DNA of 64,000 nucleotides from Aristolochia californica. Taxonomy: Eukaryota; Streptophyta; Magnoliopsida; Piperales; Aristolochiaceae. The notes under the pieces were generated by a model. It saw only the letters and a list, made by a program, of their open reading frames with translations, was not told where the DNA came from and ran no database searches. Shown here in pieces: positions 35,801 through 48,824 of this stretch (position 1 is its first letter; each line of letters starts with the position of its first letter). Made by a program: the position numbers and the translations under genes. Where the stretch lies: contig JARWKL010000012.1 in the NCBI GenBank assembly GCA_029961685.1, forward strand, positions 7,034,955-7,098,954, in the 5' to 3' direction.

Positions 35801-38143
35801 ATGGATCCAAAGCTTTGAATGAGAATAACATATGTTCATTGAATTCTCTAGTGAACGTGCGGTGGGATATTTACCCGAGTCAAACAATCCATTATTTTGC
35901 CCGTTTGCAAAAAGCTGACCTAACAATCATAGATGATTGTAATGTGATTTATCATGAGTAACGGGCTATATTTTTGTAAGAAATGACATACGGATTGGGA
36001 GTCAACAGTTAGTTAAAAATACCCTGCCTCCCCCTTTTCCCGACGATTGCAAAACCTGAGATATAAAAACTAAAAAGATCTTACAATCCCTAAAAATTAC
36101 AAACACTCTTTGGAATTATCTCTCTCTACATTTGTACATTGTGCATCTCCATTTTAGATGTACACTTTTTTGTTAAATCAAAACATTGAGTTTTCGCTCT
36201 CCTTCCATCCTGTAAACAAAAAAAGGCAAGTAGATCACAAGAAAATGAAAATTTTAGAGTTTATGTGTGAAAAAAAATTAAAAAAATAACAAAAGTAAGT
36301 ATAGAAAATTTATTCACACACCACAAATGGACACAACAGTTTTGTTTTCCTAGTTTCGGAAATTCCACTAGTTCAACCCTAATTGCATGGAATTTTACAA
36401 GAAAGAGATTTCTTCTACATGTGTTTTAAAAATGCATATGCATGCTTGAAACATGTTAAAGATGCAAATGACCTATGGATCCAAAGCTTTTAAAGAGAAT
36501 AACAAACGTTCATTAAATTCTCAATGAACGTGCGGTGGGATATTTACCAGAGTCAAACTAGCGATTATTTTGCCCGTTTACAAAATGCTTACCTACCAAT
36601 CATAGGTAATCGTAAAGTGATTTATCATCCGTAACGGGTTATATTTTTGTAAGAAATGACTTACGGATTGGGAGTCAACACTCAGTTAACAACACCCCGC
36701 CTCCCCCTTTTCTCGACGATTGCAAAACCTGAGATATAAAAACTAAAAAGAGCTTCAATTTTCTAAAAAATACAGACAATCTTTCGAATTATCTCCCTCT
36801 ACATTTGTGCATTGTGCATCTCCATTTTAAATATACACTTTTTTCTTAAATCAAAACTTTGAGTTTTCTCTCCCCTTCATCCTGTAAACAAAAAAAGGAA
36901 AATAGATCACAACAAAATGAAAATTTTAGAGTTTATCTATGGAAAAAATTTAAAACAATAAAAAAAGTAAATAAAATTTATTCACGCACCAAAAATGAAC
37001 ACAAAACTTTTGTTATCCAAGTTTGGGAAATTCCACAAGTTCAACCCTAATAGCTTGGAATTTTACAAGAAAGAGATTTCTTCTACACGTGTTTTAAAAA
37101 TGGATATGCAAGCTTGAAACATGTTAAAGATGCAAATGACCTATGGATCCAAAGCTTTGAATGAGAATAACATATGTTCATTGAATTCTCTAGTGAACGT
37201 GAGGTGAGATATTTACCCGACTCAAACAAGCCATTAATTTGCACGTTTGCAAAAAGCTGACCTAACAATGATAGATGAATTGTAAAGTGATTTATCATGT
37301 GTAATGGGCTATATTTTTGTAAGAAATGACTTATGTATGGGGAGTCAACACTCAGTTAAAAATCCCGTGCCTTCCCCTTTTCCCGACGATTGCAAAACCT
37401 TAGATATAAAAACTAAAAAGAGCTTACAATCCCTAAAAATTACAGACACTCTTTGGAATTATCTCTTTCTAAATTTGTGCATTGTGCATCTCCATTTTAG
37501 ATGTACGCTTTTTTCTTAATTCAAAATTTTGAGTTTTCACTCCCACATCATACAATGCATGGAAAAAATTAAAAAAAAATAAAATTTTAGAGGTTGTGTA
37601 TGGAAAAAATTAAAAAAAATAAAATGTAAGTAAAGAAAATTTATTTACAAACCACTAATGAACACAAAAGTTTTGTTATCCAAGATTGGGAAATTCCACT
37701 AGTTCAACCCTAATAGCTTGGAATTTTACAAGAAAGAGATTTCTACTACACCTGTTTTAAAAATGGATATGCATGCTTGAAACATGTTAAAGATGCAAAT
37801 AATCTATGGATCCAAAGCTTCTAATGAGAATAACAAGCGCTCATTAAATTCTTAAATGAACATGCGGCGGGACATTTACCCGAGTCAAACAAGCCATTAT
37901 TTTGCCCGTTTGTAAAAAGCTTATCTAAAAATCATAGATTATTGTATAGTGATTTTTTATTCGTAACGGGCTATATTATTGTAAGAAATGACTTACGAAT
38001 TGGGAGTCAACACTCAATTAAAAATCCCCCGCCTCCCCCTTTTCCCGACGATTTCAAAACCTGAGAACTAAGAACTGAAAAGAGCTTACAATCCTTAAAA
38101 ATCACAGACACTCTTTGGAATTATATCTCTCTACATTTGTGCA
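32803..38143 (+). repeat. 8-monomer HOR, copy 1 (5,341 bp)
   Basis: Eight monomers (boxes near 33097, 33769, 34409, 35082, 35757, 36431, 37099, 37762) have subtype order B-A-B-C-B-A-B-C. HOR-diagnostic features shared by all copies are AAACCTGGAG near the start, a ~32-bp deletion in the third monomer (near 34369), and a replaced A-rich segment in the last monomer (near 37545-37625). This copy has the most private variants (for example CCACCTTTTCC at about 34030, GACCAAAAATG at 34330, TTCTTACCG at 34860). Start phase is arbitrary. Confidence 0.95.
33261..33278. other. 18-bp dyad ACAATCATAGATGATTGT (representative copy)
   Basis: Two perfect 8-bp inverted arms are separated by AG. The motif recurs in the majority of A and B monomers at the same position, about 145-150 bp downstream of the palindrome cluster. 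C monomers often carry AAAAATCATAGAT variants that break one arm. It could be a protein-binding dyad or a cruciform seed. Confidence 0.78.
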
Positions 38144-41100
38144 TTGTGCATCTCCATTTTAGATGTACACTTTTTTCTTAAATCAAAACCTGGAGTTTTC
38201 GTTCTCCCTTCTTGCCGTAAAAAAAAAAAGGTAAATAGATCACTACAAAATGAAAATTTTAGAGTTTATGTATGGAAAAAAATCAAAACAATAACAAATG
38301 TAAGTAATGAAAATTTATTCACACACCACATATGAACACAAAATTTTTGTTATCCAAGTTTGGGAAATTCCACTAGTTCAACCCTAATAGCTTGAAATTT
38401 TACAAGAAAGAGAATTCTTCAACACGTGTTTTAAAAATGGATACGCATGCTTGAAACATGTTAAAGATGCAAATGACCTATGGATCCAAAGCTTTTGAAG
38501 TGAATAACAAACACTCATTAAATTCTCTAGTGAACGTGCGGTGGGATATTTACCCGAGTCAAACAAGCCATTATTTTCCCCGTTTGCAAAAAGCTGACCT
38601 GACAATCATAGATGATTGTAATGTGATTTATCATGAGTAACGGGCTATATTTTTGTAAGAAATGACATACGGATTGGGAGTCAACAGTCAGTTAAAAATA
38701 CCCTGCCTCCCCCTTTTCCCGATAATTGCAAAACCTGAGATATAAAAACTAAAAAGAACTTACAAGCCCTAAAAATTACAAACGTTCTACTGAATTGTCT
38801 CTCTCTACAATTGTGCATTGTGCATCTCCATTTTAGATGTACACTTTTTTCTTAAATCAAAACTATGAGTTTTCGCTCTCCTTTCATCCTGTAAATAAAA
38901 AAAGGTTAATAGATCACAACAAAATGAAAATTTTAGAGTTTATGTGTGAAAAAAAATTAAAACAATAACAAAAGTAAGTATAGAAAATTTATTCACACAC
39001 CACAAATGAACACAAAAGTTTTGTTTTCCAAGTTTGGGAAATTCTACTAGTTCAACCCTAATTCCATGGAATTTTACAAGAAAGAGATTTCTTCTACACG
39101 TGTTTTAAAAATGGATATGCATGCTTGAAACATGTTAAAGATGCAAATGACCTATGGATCCAAAGCTTATAAAGTGAATAACAAACACTCATTAAATTCT
39201 CAATGAACGTGCGGTGGGATATTTGCCAGAGTCAAACTAGCCTTTATTTTGCCCGTTTACAAAAAGCTTACCTAACAATCATAGATGATTTTAAAGTGAT
39301 TTACCATCCGTAACGGGCTATATTTTTGTAAGAAATGACTTACGGATTGGGAGTCAACACTTAGTTAAAAACACCCGTCTCCCCCTTTTCCTGACGGTTG
39401 CAAAACCTGAGATATAAAAACTAAAAAGTGCTTAAATTCCCAAAAAAATACAGACTCTCTTTGGAATTATCTCTCTCAACATTTGTGCATTGTGCGTCTC
39501 CATTTTAAATGTACACTTTTTTCTTAAATCAAAACTTTGAGTTTTCTCTCTCCCTTCATCCCGTAAACAAAAAAAGGAAAATAGATAACAGTAAAATGAA
39601 AATTTTAGAGATTATGTATGGAAAAAATTTAAAACAATAACAAATGTAAGTAAATAAAATTTATTCACAGACCGAAAATGAACACAAAACTTTTGTTATC
39701 CAAGTTTGGAATTTTACAAGACAGAGATTTCTTCTACACGTGTTTTAAAAATGGATATGCAAGTTTGAAACATGTTAAAGATGCAAATGACCTATGGATC
39801 CAAAGCTTTTAAAGAGAATAACATATGCTCATTAAATTCTCTAGTGAACGTGCGGTGGGATATTTACCTGCCTCAAACAAGCCATTATTTTGCCCGTTTG
39901 CAAAAAGCTGACCTAACAATGATAGATGAATTGTAAAGTGATTTATCATGTGTAACGGGCTATATTTTTGTAAGAAATGACTGATGGATAGGGAGTCAAC
40001 AATCCGTTAAAATTCCCCCGCCTCCCCCTTTTCCCGACGATTGCAAAACCTGAGATTTAAAAACTAAAAAGAGCTTACAATGCCTAAAAATTACAGACAC
40101 TCTTTGGAATTATCTCTTTCTAAATTTTTGCATTGCGCATCTCCATTTTAGATGTACAATTTTTTATTAAATAAAAATTCTGAGTTTTCACTCCTCTTTC
40201 ATACCGTAAAAAAAAAAAAGGCAAATTGATAACAACAAAAGGAAAATTTTAGAGTTTATGTACGGAAAAAATTTTAAAAATTAAAAAATGTCAGTAAAGA
40301 AAATTTATTCACAAACCACAAATGAACACAAAAGTTTTGTTATCCAAGATTGGGAAATTCCACTACTTCCAGCCTAATAGTTTTGAATTTTACAAGAAAG
40401 AGATTTCTTCTACACGTGTTTAAAAATGGATAATGCATGCTTGAAACCTGTTAAAAATGCAAATGACCTATGGATCCAAAGCTTTTAATGAGAATAACAA
40501 ACGCTCATTAATTCTTAAGTGAACGAGCGGCGGGATATTTACCCGAGTCAACCAAGCCATTATTTTGCCCGTTTGCAAAAAGCTGACATAAAAATCATAG
40601 ATTATTGTAAAGTGATTATTCATTCGTAACGGGCTACATTATTGTAAGAAATGACTTACGGATTCGGAATAAACACTCAATTAAAAATCCCCAACCTCCC
40701 CGTTTTCCCGACGATTGCAAAACCTGAGAACTAAAAACTTAAAAGAGCTTACAATCCTTAAAAATCACAGACACTCTTTGGAATTATATCTCTCTACATT
40801 TGTGCATTGTGCGTCTCCATTTTAAATATACACTTTTTTCTTAAATCAAAACTTTGAGTTTTCTCTCCCTTTCATCCTGTAAACAAAAAAAGGAAAATAA
40901 ATCACAACAAAATGAAAATTTTAGAGTTTATCTATGGAAAAAATTTAAAACAATAACAAAAGTAAGTAAATAAAATTTATTCACGCACCAAAAATGAACA
41001 CAAAACTTTTGTTATCCAAGTTTGGGAAATTCCACAAGTTCAACCCTAATAGCTTGGACTTTTACAAGAAAGAGATTTCTTCTACACGTGTTTTAAAAAT

Positions 41101-43484
41101 GGATATGCAAGTTTGAAACATGTTAAAGATGCAAATGACCTATGGATCCAAAGCTTTGAATGAGAATAACATATGTTCATTGAATTCTCTAGTGAACGTG
41201 CGGTGGGATATTTACCCGAGTCAAACAATCCATTATTTTGCCCGTTTGCAAAAAGCTGACCTAACAATCATAGATGATTGTAATGTGATTTATCATGAGT
41301 AACGGGCTATATTTTTGTAAGAAATGACATACGGATTGGGAGTCAACAGTTAGTTAAAAATACCCTGCCTCCCCCTTTTCCCGACGATTGCAAAACCTGA
41401 GATATAAAAACTAAAAAGATCTTACAATCCCTAAAAATTACAAACACTCTTTGGAATTATCTCTCTCTACATTTGTACATTGTGCATCTCCATTTTAGAT
41501 GTACACTTTTTTCTTAAATCAAAACATTGAGTTTTCGCTCTCCTTCCATCCTGTAAACAAAAAAAGGCAAGTAGATCACAAGAAAATGAAAATTTTAGAG
41601 TTTATGTGTGAAAAAAAATTAAAAAAATAACAAAAGTAAGTATAGAAAATTTATTCACACACCACAAATGGACACAACAGTTTTGTTTTCCTAGTTTCGG
41701 AAATTCCACTAGTTCAACCCTAATTGCATGGAATTTTACAAGAAAGAGATTTCTTCTACATGTGTTTTAAAAATGCATATGCATGCTTGAAACATGTTAA
41801 AGATGCAAATGACCTATGGATCCAAAGCTTTTAAAGAGAATAACAAACGTTCATTAAATTCTCAATGAACGTGCGGTGGGATATTTACCAGAGTCAAACT
41901 AGCGATTATTTTGCCCGTTTACAAAATGCTTACCTACCAATCATAGGTAATCGTAAAGTGATTTATCATCCGTAACGGGTTATATTTTTGTAAGAAATGA
42001 CTTACGGATTGGGAGTCAACACTCAGTTAACAACACCCCGCCTCCCCCTTTTCTCGACGATTGCAAAACCTGAGATATAAAAACTAAAAAGAGCTTCAAT
42101 TTTCTAAAAAATACAGACAATCTTTCGAATTATCTCCCTCTACATTTGTGCATTGTGCATCTCCATTTTAAATATACACTTTTTTCTTAAATCAAAACTT
42201 TGAGTTTTCTCTCCCCTTCATCCTGTAAACAAAAAAAGGAAAATAGATCACAACAAAATGAAAATTTTAGAGTTTATCTATGGAAAAAATTTAAAACAAT
42301 AAAAAAAGTAAATAAAATTTATTCACGCACCAAAAATGAACACAAAACTTTTGTTATCCAAGTTTGGGAAATTCCACAAGTTCAACCCTAATAGCTTGGA
42401 ATTTTACAAGAAAGAGATTTCTTCTACACGTGTTTTAAAAATGGATATGCAAGCTTGAAACATGTTAAAGATGCAAATGACCTATGGATCCAAAGCTTTG
42501 AATGAGAATAACATATGTTCATTGAATTCTCTAGTGAACGTGAGGTGAGATATTTACCCGACTCAAACAAGCCATTAATTTGCACGTTTGCAAAAAGCTG
42601 ACCTAACAATGATAGATGAATTGTAAAGTGATTTATCATGTGTAATGGGCTATATTTTTGTAAGAAATGACTTATGTATGGGGAGTCAACACTCAGTTAA
42701 AAATCCCGTGCCTTCCCCTTTTCCCGACGATTGCAAAACCTTAGATATAAAAACTAAAAAGAGCTTACAATCCCTAAAAATTACAGACACTCTTTGGAAT
42801 TATCTCTTTCTAAATTTGTGCATTGTGCATCTCCATTTTAGATGTACGCTTTTTTCTTAATTCAAAATTTTGAGTTTTCACTCCCACATCATACAATGCA
42901 TGGAAAAAATTAAAAAAAAATAAAATTTTAGAGGTTGTGTATGGAAAAAATTAAAAAAAATAAAATGTAAGTAAAGAAAATTTATTTACAAACCACTAAT
43001 GAACACAAAAGTTTTGTTATCCAAGATTGGGAAATTCCACTAGTTCAACCCTAATAGCTTGGAATTTTACAAGAAAGAGATTTCTACTACACCTGTTTTA
43101 AAAATGGATATGCATGCTTGAAACATGTTAAAGATGCAAATAATCTATGGATCCAAAGCTTCTAATGAGAATAACAAGCGCTCATTAAATTCTTAAATGA
43201 ACATGCGGCGGGACATTTACCCGAGTCAAACAAGCCATTATTTTGCCCGTTTGTAAAAAGCTTATCTAAAAATCATAGATTATTGTATAGTGATTTTTTA
43301 TTCGTAACGGGCTATATTATTGTAAGAAATGACTTACGAATTGGGAGTCAACACTCAATTAAAAATCCCCCGCCTCCCCCTTTTCCCGACGATTTCAAAA
43401 CCTGAGAACTAAGAACTGAAAAGAGCTTACAATCCTTAAAAATCACAGACACTCTTTGGAATTATATCTCTCTACATTTGTGCA
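38144..43484 (+). repeat. 8-monomer HOR, copy 2 (5,341 bp)
   Basis: This copy is almost identical to copy 1 along its whole length, with only scattered single-base differences. In its first ~2.0 kb it shares linked variants with copy 3 (an 11-A run, CCCAAAAAAATAC, TTTTTGCATTGCGC); from about 2.8 kb onward it shares variants with copy 1 (AAGTAAGTAAATAAA, GTTTGAAACATG, GGCAAGTAG, CCCGTGCC). Confidence 0.96.
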
Positions 43485-46400
43485 TTGTGCATCTCCATTT
43501 TAGATGTACACTTTTTTCTTAAATCAAAACCTGGAGTTTTCGTTCTCCCTTCTTGCCGTAAAAAAAAAAAGGTAAATAGATCACTACAAAATGAAAATTT
43601 TAGAGTTTATGTATGGAAAAAAATCAAAACAATAACAAATGTAAGTAATGAAAATTTATTCACACACCACATATGAACACAAAATTTTTGTTATCCAAGT
43701 TTGGGAAATTCCACTAGTTCAACCCTAATAGCTTGAAATTTTACAAGAAAGAGAATTCTTCAACACGTGTTTTAAAAATGGATATGCATGCTTGAAACAT
43801 GTTAAAGATGCAAATGACCTATGGATCCAAAGCTTTTGAAGTGAATAACAAACACTCATTAAATTCTCTAGTGAACGTGCGGTGGGATATTTACCCGAGT
43901 CAAACAAGCCATTATTTTCCCCGTTTGCAAAAAGCTGACCTGACAATCATAGATGATTGTAATGTGATTTATCATGAGTAACGGGCTATATTTTTGTAAG
44001 AAATGACATACGGATTGGGAGTCAACAGTCAGTTAAAAATACCCTGCCTCCCCCTTTTCCCGATAATTGCAAAACCTGAGATATAAAAACTAAAAAGAAC
44101 TTACAAGCCCTAAAAATTACAAACGTTCTACTGAATTGTCTCTCTCTACAATTGTGCATTGTGCATCTCCATTTTAGATGTACACTTTTTTCTTAAATCA
44201 AAACTATGAGTTTTCGCTCTCCTTTCATCCTGTAAATAAAAAAAGGTTAATAGATCACAACAAAATGAAAATTTTAGAGTTTACGTGTGAAAAAAAATTA
44301 AAACAATAACAAAAGTAAGTATAGAAAATTTATTCACACACCACAAATGAACACAAAAGTTTTGTTTTCCAAGTTTGGGAAATTCTACTAGTTCAACCCT
44401 AATTCCATGGAATTTTACAAGAAAGAGATTTCTTCTACACGTGTTTTAAAAATGGATATGCATGCTTGAAACATGTTAAAGATGCAAATGACCTATGGAT
44501 CCAAAGCTTATAAAGTGAATAACAAACACTCATTAAATTCTCAATGAACGTGCGGTGGGATATTTGCCAGAGTCAAACTAGCCTTTATTTTGCCCGTTTA
44601 CAAAAAGCTTACCTAACAATCATAGATGATTTTAAAGTGATTTACCATCCGTAACGGGCTATATTTTTGTAAGAAATGACTTACGGATTGGGAGTCAACA
44701 CTTAGTTAAAAACACCCGTCTCCCCCTTTTCCTGACGGTTGCAAAACCTGAGATATAAAAACTAAAAAGTGCTTAAATTCCCAAAAAAATACAGACTCTC
44801 TTTGGAATTATCTCTCTCAACATTTGTGCATTGTGCGTCTCCATTTTAAATGTACACTTTTTTCTTAAATCAAAACTTTGAGTTTTCTCTCTCCCTTCAT
44901 CCCGTAAACAAAAAAAGGAAAATAGATAACAGTAAAATGAAAATTTTAGAGATTATGTATGGAAAAAATTTAAAACAATAACAAATGTAAGTAAATAAAA
45001 TTTATTCACAGACCGAAAATGAACACAAAACTTTTGTTATCCAAGTTTGGAATTTTACAAGACAGAGATTTCTTCTACACGTGTTTTAAAAATGGATATG
45101 CAAGTTTGAAACATGTTAAAGATGCAAATGACCTATGGATCCAAAGCTTTTAAAGAGAATAACATATGCTCATTAAATTCTCTAGTGAACGTGCGGTGGG
45201 ATATTTACCTGCCTCAAACAAGCCATTATTTTGCCCGTTTGCAAAAAGCTGACCTAACAATGATAGATGAATTGTAAAGTGATTTATCATGTGTAACGGG
45301 CTATATTTTTGTAAGAAATGACTGATGGATAGGGAGTCAACAATCCGTTAAAATTCCCCCGCCTCCCCCTTTTCCCGACGATTGCAAAACCTGAGATTTA
45401 AAAACTAAAAAGAGCTTACAATGCCTAAAAATTACAGACACTCTTTGGAATTATCTCTTTCTAAATTTTTGCATTGCGCATCTCCATTTTAGATGTACAA
45501 TTTTTTATTAAATAAAAATTCTGAGTTTTCACTCCTCTTTCATACCGTAAAAAAAAAAAAGGCAAATTGATAACAACAAAAGGAAAATTTTAGAGTTTAT
45601 GTACGGAAAAAATTTTAAAAATTAAAAAATGTCAGTAAAGAAAATTTATTCACAAACCACAAATGAACACAAAAGTTTTGTTATCCAAGATTGGGAAATT
45701 CCACTACTTCCAGCCTAATAGTTTTGAATTTTACAAGAAAGAGATTTCTTCTACACGTGTTTAAAAATGGATAATGCATGCTTGAAACCTGTTAAAAATG
45801 CAAATGACCTATGGATCCAAAGCTTTTAATGAGAATAACAAACGCTCATTAATTCTTAAGTGAACGAGCGGCGGGATATTTACCCGAGTCAACCAAGCCA
45901 TTATTTTGCCCGTTTGCAAAAAGCTGACATAAAAATCATAGATTATTGTAAAGTGATTATTCATTCGTAACGGGCTACATTATTGTAAGAAATGACTTAC
46001 GGATTCGGAATAAACACTCAATTAAAAATCCCCAACCTCCCCGTTTTCCCGACGATTGCAAAACCTGAGAACTAAAAACTTAAAAGAGCTTACAATCCTT
46101 AAAAATCACAGACACTCTTTGGAATTATATCTCTCTACATTTGTGCATTGTGCGTCTCCATTTTAAATATACACTTTTTTCTTAAATCAAAACTTTGAGT
46201 TTTCTCTCCCTTTCATCCTGTAAACAAAAAAAGGAAAATAAATCACAACAAAATGAAAATTTTAGAGTTTATCTATGGAAAAAATTTAAAACAATAACAA
46301 AAGTATGTAAATAAAATTTATTCACGCACCAAAAATGAACACAAAACTTTTGTTATCCAAGTTTGGGAAATTCCACAAGTTCAACCCTAATAGCTTGGAC

Positions 46401-48824
46401 TTTTACAAGAAAGAGATTTCTTCTACACGTGTTTTAAAAATGGATATGCAAGTTTGAAATATGTTAAAGATGCAAATGACCTATGGATCCAAAGCTTTGA
46501 ATGAGAATAACATATGTTCATTGAATTCTCTAGTGAACGTGCGGTGGGATATTTACCCGAGTCAACCAATCCATTATTTTGCCCGTTTGCAAAAAGCTGA
46601 CCTAACAATCATAGATGATTGTAATGTGATTTATCATGAGTAACGGGCTATATTTTTGTAAGAAATGACATACGGATTGGGAGTCAACAGTTAGTTAAAA
46701 ATACCCTGCCTCCCCCTTTTCCCGACGATTGCAAAACCTGAGATATAAAAACTAAAAAGATCTTACAATCCCTAAAAATTACAAACACTCTTTGGAATTA
46801 TCTCTCTCTACATTTGTACATTGTGCATCTCCATTTTAGATGTACACTTTTTTCTTAAATCAAAACATTGAGTTTTCGCTCTCCTTCCATCCTGTAAACA
46901 AAAAAAGGCAAATAGATCACAAGAAAATGAAAATTTTAGAGTTTATGTGTGAAAAAAAATTAAAAAAATAACAAAAGTAAGTATAGAAAATTTATTCACA
47001 CACCACAAATGGACACAAGAGTTTTGTTTTCCTAGTTTCAGAAATTCCACTAGTTCAACCCTAATTGCATGGAATTTTACAAGAAAGAGATTTCTTCTAC
47101 ATGTGTTTTAAAAATGCATATGCATGCTTGAAACATGTTAAAGATGCAAATGACCTATGGATCCAAAGCTTTTAAAGAGAATAACAAACGTTCATTAAAT
47201 TCTCAATGAACGTGCGGTGGGATATTTACCAGAGTCAAACTAGCGATTATTTTGCCCGTTTACAAAATGCTTACCTAACAATCATAGGTAATTGTAAAGT
47301 GATTTATCATCCGTAACGGGTTATATTTTTGTAAGAAATGACTTACGGATTGGGAGTCAACACTCAGTTAACAACACCCCGCCTCCCCCTTTTCTCGACG
47401 ATTGCAAAACCTGAGATATAAAAACTAAAAAGAGCTTCAATTTTCTAAAAAATACAGACAATCTTTCGAATTATCTCCCTCTACATTTGTGCATTGTGCA
47501 TCTCCATTTTAAATATACACTTTTTTCTTAAATCAAAACTTTGAGTTTTCTCTCCCCTTCATCCTGTAAACAAAAAAAGGAAAATAGATCACAACAAAAT
47601 GAAAATTTTAGAGTTTATCTATGGAAAAAATTTAAAACAATAAAAAAAGTAAATAAAATTTATTCACGCACCAAAAATGAACACAAAACTTTTGTTATCC
47701 AAGTTTGGGAAATTCCACAAGTTCAACCCTAATAGCTTGGAATTTTACAAGAAAGAGATTTCTTCTACACGTGTTTTAAAAATGGATATGCAAGCTTGAA
47801 ACATGTTAAAGATGCAAATGACCTATGGATCCAAAGCTTTGAATGAGAATAACATATGTTCATTGAATTCTCTAGTGAACGTGAGGTGAGATATTTACCC
47901 GACTCAAACAAGCCATTAATTTGCACGTTTGCAAAAAGCTGACCTAACAATGATAGATGAATTGTAAAGTGATTTATCATGTGTAATGGGCTATATTTTT
48001 GTAAGAAATGACTTATGTATGGGGAGTCAACACTCAGTTAAAAATCCCGCGCCTTCCCCTTTTCCCGACGATTGCAAAACCTTAGATATAAAAACTAAAA
48101 AGAGCTTACAATCCCTAAAAATTACAGACACTCTTTGGAATTATCTCTTTCTAAATTTGTGCATTGTGCATCTCCATATTAGATGTACGCTTTTTTCTTA
48201 ATTCAAAATTTTGAGTTTTCACTCCCACATCATACAATGCATGGAAAAAATTAAAAAAAATTAAATTTTAGAGGTTGTGTATGGAAAAAATTAAAAACAA
48301 TAAAATGTAAGTAAAGAAAATTTATTTACAAACCACTAATGAACACAAAAGTTTTGTTATCCAAGATTGGGAAATTCCACTAGTTCAACCCTAATAGCTT
48401 GGAATTTTACAAGAAAGAGATTTCTACTACACCTGTTTTAAAAATGGATATGCATGCTTGAAACATGTTAAAGATGCAAATAATCTATGGATCCAAAGCT
48501 TCTAATGAGAATAACAAGCGCTCATTAAATTCTTAAATGAACATGCGGCGGGACATTTACCCGAGTCAAACAAGCCATTATTTTGCCCGTTTGTAAAAAG
48601 CTTATCTAAAAATCATAGATTATTGTATAGTGATTTTTTATTCGTAACGGGCTATATTATTGTAAGAAATGACTTACGAATTGGGAGTCAACACTCAATT
48701 AAAAATCCCCCGCCTCCCCCTTTTCCCGACGATTTCAAAACCTGAGAACTAAGAACTGAAAAGAGCTTACAATCCTTAAAAATCACAGACACTCTTTGGA
48801 ATTATATCTCTCTACATTTCTGCA
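43485..48824 (+). repeat. 8-monomer HOR, copy 3 (5,340 bp)
   Basis: This is a nearly identical third copy. Its first part matches copy 2; its second part matches copy 4 (AAGTATGTAAATAAA, GTTTGAAATATG, TCAACCAATCC, GGCAAATAG, CCCGCGCC). Private changes include GATATGCATGC at about 43779 and GTTTACGTG at about 44280. Confidence 0.96.

Noticed and set aside
38384..38605. Antisense frames such as the MSGQLFANGENNGLF type, repeated at 33043, 43725 and 49065
   Set aside because: They are the reverse-strand shadow of the same satellite interval as the 60-codon frame; identity between copies reflects HOR duplication.
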